Assembly (NCBI GenBank): GCA_031362265.1
Contig: JANLSE010000407.1
Span: 1 to 5,467, forward strand
Length of the DNA: 5,467 nucleotides
Reading direction: 5' to 3'
Source of the DNA: JANLSE01 sp031362265
Lineage (GTDB): Bacteria; Chloroflexota; Chloroflexia; Chloroflexales; Roseiflexaceae
Under the pieces are notes generated by a model that searched no databases, was not told where the DNA came from, and was given only the letters and a program-made list of their open reading frames with translations. Position 1 is the stretch's first letter; every line of letters starts with the position of its first letter. Below are positions 1-4,912 of the stretch, piece after piece. The position numbers were made by a program, and so were the translations under genes.

Positions 1-119
1 CTATATTTCGCAACAGAACGCGCCGCCTGGCGCTCATTGGCAATCTCCTCGCGCACTGGTACCGCCAGGCATCAGGGCCTTTCAAGTACGAACAGCAGTG
101 TTGTGAGTATATAGATTGA
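1..119 (+). CDS. Possible C-terminal tail of a gene entering from the left edge (unrecognised)
   Basis: The frame beginning at position 3 is open from the left edge to a TGA at 117-119 and gives about 38 residues, including LALIGNLLAHWYRQ and ending QQCCEYID. The composition is protein-like (aliphatic and aromatic helix-like stretch, few Ser/Pro), and G or C is common at third codon positions. The other two forward frames are also open for about 35 codons but read as Ser- or Pro-rich shadow sequence. I recognise no family, and the segment is too short for a domain call. If real, the gene ends about 14 bp before the next candidate ORF. The main alternative is chance openness at the window edge. 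Confidence 0.3.
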   Translation, partial: IFRNRTRRLALIGNLLAHWYRQASGPFKYEQQCCEYID

Positions 120-132
120 TTATAGGTGTCAG

Positions 133-303
133 ATGGAGCGACTTCAAGTTAACATTCGGTTGGAGTTTGACGGGTTGCAGGCTGTCGCACAATGGGCGGA
201 TGCGGCTGTCGTTCGCGCTGCCCAATCGAGCAGAGCTGCTCTGTATTCACGCTTCGCTTACTCGTGTGGTATGCTAATGGTATGCGTACAAGATAGGATG
301 TGA
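133..303 (+). CDS. Candidate small protein (56 aa) overlapping the start of the DUF3500 gene
   Basis: An ATG at 133 opens a 56-codon frame ending at TGA 301-303. It starts MERLQVNIRLEFDGLQAV, has an Ala-rich middle (WADAAVVRAAQSSRAAL) and ends CVQDRM. An AGGTG at 124-128 lies 4 nt before the ATG, a usable though tight ribosome site. About 40 percent of codons begin with G, as is typical of coding frames. The stop shares its A with the ATG at 303 of the next gene (TGATG), an arrangement usual for translational coupling. No family is recognised and no membrane segment is obvious. Against it: the last third is rich in Met, Cys and Tyr and contains the promoter candidate proposed for the next gene, so it may be only leader sequence. 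Confidence 0.33.
   Translation: MERLQVNIRLEFDGLQAVAQWADAAVVRAAQSSRAALYSRFAYSCGMLMVCVQDRM
246..275 (+). promoter_or_regulatory. Candidate extended -10 promoter for the DUF3500 gene
   Basis: TGGTATGCT at 267-275 fits the extended -10 pattern (TG, one base, then TATnnT). TTCACG at 246-251 is a 4-of-6 match to the -35 box with an 18-bp spacer. Transcription would begin near 282 and leave a leader of about 20 nt before the ATG cluster. The octamer TGGTATGC recurs 11 bp downstream at 278-285, about one helical turn, so a regulator could bind here. The call is from motif similarity only. Confidence 0.33.
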
Positions 304-305
304 TG

Positions 306-1316
306 ATGACTGATGCATTGCTCACACCGTTGGCCCCAGAGCTAGCTCACCGGATGACCGAGGCCGCAATCATGTTCCTGGAGTCGCTCAGCAACGACCA
401 GCGTGAGCGCGTGTGGTTCCCATTTGATAGCGAAGAGCGCTACCAATGGACATACACGCCTGGACCACGCAATGGCCTGCCGCTGAAGGCGATGACCACA
501 GCACAGCGCAGTGCGGCGTTGCGCTTGTTCGATGCTGCACTCAGCACACGGGGCGCTGCAACCGCGCAGCAAATTACTGCGCTCGAATCGATTCTGCGCG
601 AGACCGAGCGGATTGAGCAGATTCACAGCGGTGAGGATCGCGATCCCGAGCTGTACTATTTCAGTATATTCGGGACGCCAGGCAACCGCACACCGTGGGG
701 ATGGCGCGCAAATGGGCATCATCTTGCGCTGCACCTTGCCGTGGTTGGCGGTGAGTTTGTTTCGGCAACGCCGCTCTTTTTTGGCGCAAATCCCGCCGAA
801 GTACATCATGGTTCAGCACGTGGTTTGCGCATCCTAGCGGCGGAAGAGGATTTGGCGCGTACCCTGCTTGGTAGCCTCGATACTAAACAAAAGGCGCTCG
901 CGATTGTCGATTCGGTTGCCCCAGACGATATTTTGACCAAAAACTACCGTATGGCCGATCCCACGGCTGTACCACATGGCATTACCTATGCAACGCTCAC
1001 TGGAACACAACGTGGTCACCTAATCAGTGTGGTGCGCCAGTATGTCGAGCGGACAGCAGAGGCACTGAGCGCACACGCCTGGGCGCGGATCGAGCAGGCT
1101 GGCTTGGAAGAACTCACATTTGCCTGGGCTGGCTCCGAAGAGCGTGGCCAAGCGCACTACTATACGGTCAGAGGGCCAACATTTCTGATTGAATACGACA
1201 ACACCCAGAACCAGGCCAATCATATCCATAGTGTCTGGCGCGATTTCACGCATGATTGGAACACAGATGTACTGGCAGCACACTATGCCCATGCACATGG
1301 GAAACCTCCGACATAA
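306..1316 (+). CDS. DUF3500 family protein, function unknown
   Basis: The protein belongs to the uncharacterised DUF3500 family and, at about 336 residues, is close to full length for it. Numbering below counts from the upstream GTG at 300. An N-terminal helical part (about 10-105) carries the segment RVWFPFDSEERYQWTYTP. The core has a W-G-W-R-x-x-G-H-H motif (133-141), ATPLFFGANP (156-165), YYTVRGP (287-293) and the hallmark EYDN (298-301) followed by NHIHSVWRDF (307-316) and DVLAAHY near the C-terminus. No signal peptide or membrane span is visible, so it is probably cytoplasmic. The clustered His, Asp and Asn motifs would suit a metal-binding or enzymatic site, but that is inference. Starts at GTG 300, ATG 303 and ATG 306 are all possible. 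I chose ATG 306 because AGGA at 295-298 sits 7 nt upstream. The gene converges with the subtilase gene downstream. Confidence 0.9.
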   Translation: MTDALLTPLAPELAHRMTEAAIMFLESLSNDQRERVWFPFDSEERYQWTYTPGPRNGLPLKAMTTAQRSAALRLFDAALSTRGAATAQQITALESILRETERIEQIHSGEDRDPELYYFSIFGTPGNRTPWGWRANGHHLALHLAVVGGEFVSATPLFFGANPAEVHHGSARGLRILAAEEDLARTLLGSLDTKQKALAIVDSVAPDDILTKNYRMADPTAVPHGITYATLTGTQRGHLISVVRQYVERTAEALSAHAWARIEQAGLEELTFAWAGSEERGQAHYYTVRGPTFLIEYDNTQNQANHIHSVWRDFTHDWNTDVLAAHYAHAHGKPPT

Positions 1317-1353
1317 CGCGCCACAAACAATAAGCAGCGCATCCACCATATCA

Positions 1354-1385
1354 AACGCCCTTGGAGGTTATGCTCCAAGGGCGTT
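1354..1385. terminator. Perfect 13-bp hairpin, likely (bidirectional) terminator
   Basis: The arms AACGCCCTTGGAG (1354-1366) and CTCCAAGGGCGTT (1373-1385) are exact reverse complements around the 6-nt loop GTTATG. The hairpin begins 37 nt after the DUF3500 stop. No T tract follows on the + strand (TTGTGCG). On the - strand only a short TTT continues from the arm. It is therefore not a textbook intrinsic terminator, but its position between convergent genes and its strength make termination or mRNA 3'-end protection the likely role. Confidence 0.6.
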
Positions 1386-1430
1386 GTGCGCATTGTAGTG
1401 AGCATCCTTGGCTCACCACACATGGCGCAC
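1386..1430. repeat. Imperfect two-part inverted repeat abutting the 13-bp hairpin
   Basis: The outer arms GTGCGC (1386-1391) and GCGCAC (1425-1430) enclose perfect inner arms GTGAGC (1398-1403) and GCTCAC (1411-1416) around a 7-nt loop. A further AT/AT pairing with one bulged G strengthens the outer stem. It starts at the base directly after the previous hairpin, so the two could stack or compete. No function can be assigned. Confidence 0.4.
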
Positions 1431-1455
1431 TTGACTACTATACCGTGCGACCATT

Positions 1456-1496
1456 ACCAGATATTGCCGATCGACATGTACCCGGCAATACCTGGT
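1456..1496. repeat. Inverted repeat in the convergent junction
   Basis: TATTGCCG (1462-1469) pairs exactly with CGGCAATA (1483-1490) around a 13-nt loop. After one A/C mismatch the stem continues as ACCAG (1456-1460) with CTGGT (1492-1496), giving 13 of 14 paired positions. It lies 36 nt beyond the subtilase stop on the - strand, where it could form a 3'-end structure in the subtilase mRNA. The loop is large and no U tract follows. Confidence 0.4.
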
Positions 1497-1498
1497 GC

Positions 1499-1516
1499 AG
1501 AGCAAATGTTTGCTCT
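1499..1516 (-). terminator. Small hairpin just after the subtilase stop
   Basis: AGAGCAAA (1499-1506) and TTTGCTCT (1509-1516) are perfect reverse complements. With a realistic loop, 6 to 7 pairs would form. The hairpin begins 16 nt after the subtilase stop codon on the - strand. It lacks a following T tract (CTGCACC follows), so it is a weak terminator candidate at best and may act together with the neighbouring inverted repeat. Confidence 0.3.
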
Positions 1517-1532
1517 ATTCTGCTCACAGCAG

Positions 1533-3023
1533 CTACTTGCTCACGGCTCTGAGCGCGTTAACCTGGCCGTGTCCATTGAACGAGTTATAACCCATCCCGC
1601 CCTGGCAAACCTGCGGTGCGCCGTTGTCTACGGCAGGAAAGAACGCATAGATCGAGAGATCAGGGGGACACGCGATGGCGTCAGCGGTGTTGCTAATCTT
1701 GGCCGCAACTGCACCAGGATTACTCGTCCCCTGGCTCATAATCAGTGCCGCTACACCTGCAACATGCGGCGAGGCCATCGAGGTGCCTTGTTGGTAGCAG
1801 TACGTCGCACCGGATGCGTCGATAACTCTCCGTGCTGGTAGACACGTCACGGTTAAGAGCTCTGCTGGCCACGTTGAGAGCACCCGACCATTTGGTGATC
1901 CAGCAGTACGCTGCAAAATCGAGTCACCACCCGGTGCTACCACTTGGACGCTCCCGACACCATAGCTTGAATAGAACGACTTAAAGCCCAGGTTCCCATT
2001 GGCGGTGACACCTATGACGCCTGAAACTTCGACCGGCACCACAGCGCAGTCGTTATGAATCTGTCGTAACACTGGGTTGGTGTCGTCGGGGCTGGTGGCG
2101 TCCTGTGTCGGATGTGCCAGATCATCAGCCTGATTCCCTGCCGCAGCGACAACCACAGTGCCCTTCGACATAGCATAACGGATGGCACGACGTTCAGCCT
2201 TCCAGATCGCACGCTGCTCAGCATCGTTGCGGCAGTTAAACAACCAGGGATCAGCGAAATAGCTATTGTTAGTCACAGCAATATGGTGATCACCGGCCCA
2301 AATAAACGAGCAGACCACAGCCTCGGGAAAGAAGAAACCATCAGCGTTACCAGCCTTGATACCGGCGATCTTCACATTAGGTGCAACACCAATGATACCA
2401 ATGCCATTAGCTGCTGCCGCAATCGTCCCGGCGGTGTGGGTGCCATGGCCGTTATCATCATTCGCCGCTACCTTACCCGGCACAGGCGCTCCCGACACGC
2501 AGTTCACGCTACTGGCATCGTCAACGTTGGCTGCCAGATCGGGGTGCGTGTAATCCAGGCCAGTATCGATATCGCCAACAATCACCGATGGGCTACCACC
2601 TGTGATGGCCTGAGCCTCCGCTGCGTGGATTTGCACCATATCCCACTGCCGGCCAGACAAGCTGTCGCTGCCAATTGCTGACGTACTCACCGTTGCATCA
2701 TTGGCACCAGCATCCACATCATTGCTCAACCGAGTAGCAAAACCAGCGGTTGCCGCAGCACCCTCGACTCGATTATCCTTGCGCAGTGTGGCGGCAAAAT
2801 TAACATTGCTCGATTGCGCGACAGCAACACCTATCTGGTTGTAGCTAGCAACAAGCGTACCACCAGCGCGGGTAATCACATCAGCGGCAACCGCATTGCC
2901 CTTGTAGAGCACCAGGTAAGTCTGAGTTACACCGACCTGAGCTGGCGCCGCTTGTATGTTGGCTGCAATACATGTGGCTGACGCAAACACGAACATGGCA
3001 ATGATCCGAGCGAGCCGATTCAT
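1533..3023 (-). CDS. Secreted subtilisin-like serine protease (peptidase family S8)
   Basis: This 496-residue preproprotein should be exported and cleave peptide bonds outside the cell. Residues 1-28 form a type I signal peptide: a basic start MNRLAR, a hydrophobic core, and likely cleavage near QAAPAQ. Residues about 35-97 look like an I9-type propeptide (TYLVLYKG, then GGTLVASYNQIGVAVAQ). The catalytic domain runs from about 125 to the C-terminus and has the full triad: Asp153 in DIDTG, His193 in NGHGTHTAG and Ser415 in GTSMASPHVAG. Asn297 in AAAGN is the expected oxyanion-hole residue. The mature part has eight cysteines (175, 238, 264, 326, 394, 409, 452, 473), an even number compatible with disulfides. 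There is no C-terminal anchor or added domain, so the enzyme is probably released. The ATG at 3023 is supported by GGAG 5 nt upstream and by the signal peptide beginning there. Substrate and role are unknown. Confidence 0.96.
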   Translation of the reverse strand: MNRLARIIAMFVFASATCIAANIQAAPAQVGVTQTYLVLYKGNAVAADVITRAGGTLVASYNQIGVAVAQSSNVNFAATLRKDNRVEGAAATAGFATRLSNDVDAGANDATVSTSAIGSDSLSGRQWDMVQIHAAEAQAITGGSPSVIVGDIDTGLDYTHPDLAANVDDASSVNCVSGAPVPGKVAANDDNGHGTHTAGTIAAAANGIGIIGVAPNVKIAGIKAGNADGFFFPEAVVCSFIWAGDHHIAVTNNSYFADPWLFNCRNDAEQRAIWKAERRAIRYAMSKGTVVVAAAGNQADDLAHPTQDATSPDDTNPVLRQIHNDCAVVPVEVSGVIGVTANGNLGFKSFYSSYGVGSVQVVAPGGDSILQRTAGSPNGRVLSTWPAELLTVTCLPARRVIDASGATYCYQQGTSMASPHVAGVAALIMSQGTSNPGAVAAKISNTADAIACPPDLSIYAFFPAVDNGAPQVCQGGMGYNSFNGHGQVNALRAVSK

Positions 3024-3028
3024 ACGTT

Positions 3029-3032
3029 CTCC
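3029..3032 (-). promoter_or_regulatory. Ribosome binding site of the subtilase gene
   Basis: Read on the - strand, GGAG lies 5 nt before the ATG at 3023, supporting that start. A second purine-rich AAAGGA is at 3035-3040. I could not find a convincing -10/-35 pair for this gene in the roughly 300 bp upstream of it. Confidence 0.6.
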
Positions 3033-3130
3033 GATCCTTTCTTAGACACGGCCTTCCAATAAGCACAAGAAATGCGTACAAACTAACCACACCACCTGCT
3101 GGCGCTATGGTCAATCAAGCCATCGACCGA

Positions 3131-3159
3131 TAACTGCCACAGACGAATATCGTCAGTTA
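3131..3159. repeat. Inverted repeat upstream of the subtilase gene
   Basis: TAACTG (3131-3136) and CAGTTA (3154-3159) are exact reverse complements. Inside them, ACGA (3143-3146) pairs with TCGT (3150-3153), leaving a 6-nt bulge on one side. It lies about 110-135 bp upstream of the subtilase start and could be an operator or an RNA structure in a long 5' leader. Nothing decides between these. Confidence 0.3.
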
Positions 3160-3188
3160 AGACGCATACCAGTACGCCAAATCCGTCG

Positions 3189-3206
3189 TTGGAGGAGTAC
3201 TCCCAA
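3189..3206. promoter_or_regulatory. Operator-like palindrome in the divergent intergenic region
   Basis: GGAGTACTCC (3194-3203) is a perfect 10-bp palindrome. Flanking TTG (3189-3191) and CAA (3204-3206) also match as an inverted pair, offset by two extra bases on the left. Symmetry of this kind suits a dimeric DNA-binding regulator. It is about 170 bp from the subtilase start and 310 bp from the icd start, so the target gene cannot be told. Confidence 0.3.
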
Positions 3207-3275
3207 ATATGAGCGCTTGTTGAATTAAATGTGGATCACCTCAATATTAAAGTAATTGTCAATGGGGTGAAAGTC

Positions 3276-3341
3276 ATGTTAAGAATGCCACACAGGTTAA
3301 CAATGCCTACAAAGCTCTCTACGAAGGGCTATTCTGCATAG
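3276..3341 (+). CDS. Possible 21-codon leader ORF upstream of icd (weak)
   Basis: An ATG at 3276 opens a 21-residue frame (MLRMPHRLTMPTKLSTKGY, then Ser-Ala) ending at TAG 3339-3341. GGTGA at 3266-3270, a good anti-SD match, lies 5 nt upstream. The peptide is basic and has no run of one amino acid that would suggest attenuation. Part of its sequence comes from the direct repeat at 3278-3307, which may be the real feature here. Chance occurrence is quite possible. Confidence 0.15.
   Translation: MLRMPHRLTMPTKLSTKGYSA
3278..3307 (+). repeat. Direct repeat with an 18-bp period
   Basis: GTTAAGAATGCC (3278-3289) is repeated as GTTAACAATGCC (3296-3307), with 11 of 12 positions identical and starts 18 bp apart. 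Short tandem direct repeats in a divergent regulatory region can be binding sites for a regulator. They lie about 210 bp upstream of the icd start and 255 bp upstream of the subtilase start. No known regulator motif is recognised. Confidence 0.35.
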
Positions 3342-3367
3342 TATCTGCACAGACAGAATGAAAAGAT

Positions 3368-3376
3368 TGTTATATT
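3368..3376 (+). promoter_or_regulatory. Second extended -10 candidate upstream of icd
   Basis: TGTTATATT fits the extended -10 pattern, with TATATT matching 5 of 6 consensus positions. No good -35 box is visible at 16-18 bp upstream. If used, it would give icd a leader of about 130 nt, crossing the GC-rich stretch near 3390-3420. It is weaker than the element at 3473-3481. Confidence 0.25.
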
Positions 3377-3472
3377 TAGAGTTTCAGATGAGGCCGCCCG
3401 GATCCCCACCCGCGACACCTTTCATGCAGCCTTATACTAACTCCTACTGCACAATCGCCTATCTGAATCGAA

Positions 3473-3481
3473 TGGTATAAT
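3473..3481 (+). promoter_or_regulatory. Extended -10 promoter of icd
   Basis: TGGTATAAT is a perfect extended -10 element: TG, one base, then consensus TATAAT at 3476-3481. The region 16-18 bp further upstream has no good -35 match, as is common for extended -10 promoters. Transcription would begin near 3488, leaving a leader of about 28 nt that contains the ribosome site at 3505-3510. The in-frame GTG at 3486 would then fall at or before the transcript's 5' end. Confidence 0.6.
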
Positions 3482-3504
3482 CATTGTGAATATACCATGC
3501 ATCT

Positions 3505-3510
3505 GGAGGG
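3505..3510 (+). promoter_or_regulatory. Ribosome binding site deciding the icd start
   Basis: GGAGGG lies 5 nt before ATG 3516, a strong Shine-Dalgarno match. The upstream in-frame GTG at 3486 has no comparable site. This sets the start at 3516 and not 3486. Confidence 0.75.
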
Positions 3511-3515
3511 ATATC

Positions 3516-4820
3516 ATGACACAAGCACACACGCCGGAGGGCGAGACAATCACAATTCGCAATGGTAAACTCTCAGTTCCCAATCGACCTATTATCCCAT
3601 TCGTGGAAGGCGATGGTACTGGCCCGGATATCTGGCGGGCAAGTGTTCGCGTCTTCGATGCGGCTGTCGCAAAGTGCTATGGCGGCGAACGCCAGCTCAT
3701 GTGGCATGAAGTATTGGCTGGCGAAAAAGCCTTCAACCTTACGGGAAACTGGCTGCCAGATGAGACTGTCGCAGATTTCAGGCACTATCTTGTAGGCATT
3801 AAAGGGCCACTCACAACGCCAGTTGGCAAAGGGATTCGCAGCCTGAATGTCGCACTGCGCCAGATGCTGGATCTGTATGTCTGCCTACGACCCGTCTCCT
3901 GGTTCAAAGGGGTTCCTTCACCGGTGAAACACCCTGAATTGGTTGATATGGTAATCTTCCGCGAGAATACTGAAGATATTTATGCAGGAATCGAATATGC
4001 TGCTGGTTCAACAGAAGCACAACAGATCCTTGATTTTATTGCCAAGACATTTCCTAAGGATTTTGCCAAAATTCGCTTTGGTACGAGTGCGGCGGCCAGT
4101 GAGTTTAGTGCACTGATTGGTGGTGGCGAAGCCGCACTTGAGGTAGGCGTTGGTATCAAGCCCATCAGTCGCGTAGGCACTGATCGCTTAGTACGTTCGG
4201 CAATGGAGTATGCTATTGACCAAAAACGTAAGAGTGTCACCCTGGTTCACAAAGGCAATATCATGAAGTTTACCGAGGGTGCCTTCCGCGATTGGGGCTA
4301 TGAACTGGCCAAGCGTGAGTTTGGAGCCGTTGAAATCGATGGTGGGCCATGGTGCCGCATTCCCGCAGGCAAGCCGGGTGCTGGTATTGTCATTAAGGAT
4401 GCCATCGCCGATATTACCCTCCAGCAAGTGCTCACCCGCCCAAACGATTTCGATGTCATCGCGACACTCAACCTCAATGGTGATTACCTCAGTGATGCCT
4501 TAGCGGCCCAGGTTGGCGGGATTGGGATTGCACCAGGCGGCAATATCAACTATGTTACCGGCCACGCAATCTTTGAAGCAACCCATGGCACCGCACCAAA
4601 ATACGCCAATCAGGATAAAGTCAACCCCGGTTCGGTAATCCTCAGTGGTGAGATGATGCTACGCTACATGGGCTGGGGTGAGGCAGCAGATCTCATTATT
4701 AGCTCACTCAACAAAACCATTGGTCAGAGGATCGTGACCTACGACTTCGCCAGGCTCATGGAAGGCGCTACTGAGGTAAAGACCTCTGAGTTCGCTAATG
4801 CCATGATCGCGAATATGTAG
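3516..4820 (+). CDS. icd: Isocitrate dehydrogenase, NADP-dependent
   Basis: This cytoplasmic homodimeric TCA-cycle enzyme converts isocitrate and NADP+ to 2-oxoglutarate, CO2 and NADPH. The 434-residue product aligns from memory with E. coli Icd (416 aa) along its whole length. Substrate-site residues are conserved: Ser109 and Asn111 in GIRSLNVALRQ, Arg115, Arg125, Arg149, Tyr156 and Lys246 in VHKGNIMKFTEG. Metal-binding Asp299, Asp323 and Asp327 (NGDYLSDALAAQ) are present. NADP choice is indicated by Lys362-Tyr363 in HGTAPKYANQDK and by Tyr409 and Arg413 in VTYDFARL, the equivalents of E. coli Lys344, Tyr345, Tyr391 and Arg395. Ser109 matches the serine phosphorylated by AceK in E. coli, though AceK is not known to be present here. 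An extra segment of about 18 residues lies at 189-210, before GVGIKP. The start is ATG 3516, not the in-frame GTG 3486, because of GGAGGG at 3505 and the promoter at 3473. The gene stands alone, divergent from the protease and convergent with the ABC gene. Confidence 0.97.
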   Translation: MTQAHTPEGETITIRNGKLSVPNRPIIPFVEGDGTGPDIWRASVRVFDAAVAKCYGGERQLMWHEVLAGEKAFNLTGNWLPDETVADFRHYLVGIKGPLTTPVGKGIRSLNVALRQMLDLYVCLRPVSWFKGVPSPVKHPELVDMVIFRENTEDIYAGIEYAAGSTEAQQILDFIAKTFPKDFAKIRFGTSAAASEFSALIGGGEAALEVGVGIKPISRVGTDRLVRSAMEYAIDQKRKSVTLVHKGNIMKFTEGAFRDWGYELAKREFGAVEIDGGPWCRIPAGKPGAGIVIKDAIADITLQQVLTRPNDFDVIATLNLNGDYLSDALAAQVGGIGIAPGGNINYVTGHAIFEATHGTAPKYANQDKVNPGSVILSGEMMLRYMGWGEAADLIISSLNKTIGQRIVTYDFARLMEGATEVKTSEFANAMIANM

Positions 4821-4842
4821 CCCTGCTGAAATAATGACCTAG

Positions 4843-4900
4843 TGACAGGGTGACATGTGCTTGATTGAAGTAGTACTACCAAGCGCATGTCGCCCTGTCA
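4843..4900 (+). terminator. Long 21-bp hairpin after icd, probable 3'-end structure or terminator
   Basis: The left arm 4843-4863 (TGACAGGG...GCTTG) pairs over all 21 positions with the right arm 4880-4900 (CAAGC...CCCTGTCA), with only two U-G wobbles (4851 with 4892, 4858 with 4885). The 16-nt loop ends in the palindrome GTAGTACTAC (4870-4879). In icd mRNA the stem is unbroken, whereas in the opposite transcript both wobbles become A-C mismatches. It starts 22 nt after the icd stop and ends 12 nt before the ABC gene's stop. No U tract follows, so factor-independent termination is uncertain. A small GCGT/ACGC hairpin abuts it at 4901-4911. Confidence 0.6.
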
Positions 4901-4912
4901 GCGTATGACGCC

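Noticed and set aside
228..241. GAGCAG-AG-CTGCTC inverted repeat upstream of the DUF3500 gene
   Set aside because: The 2-nt loop cannot form as drawn, and the realistic stem is too short to call a terminator or operator.
282..291. ATGCGTACAA shared with 3072-3081, and TGGTATGCGT shared with the - strand at 3162-3171
   Set aside because: Ten-base matches are expected by chance several times in a window of this size, so they do not support a shared operator.
1386..1841. A 151-codon + strand ORF across the convergent junction and the 3' end of the subtilase gene
   Set aside because: Its second half is the antisense shadow of the protease. Its first part crosses the hairpin cluster and matches no family I know. 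The short YYTVR match to DUF3500 in the neighbouring frame is too brief to show a gene remnant.
2112..2681. A 189-codon + strand ORF opposite the subtilase gene
   Set aside because: It lies wholly antisense to the catalytic domain, where the - strand frame carries the intact triad; the product has no recognisable motif and no ribosome site was evident.
2968..2985. Lipoprotein signal at Cys18 of the subtilase
   Set aside because: SATC does not fit the lipobox (Leu at -3 and Gly/Ala/Ser at -1 expected), and a better type I cleavage site lies a few residues later.
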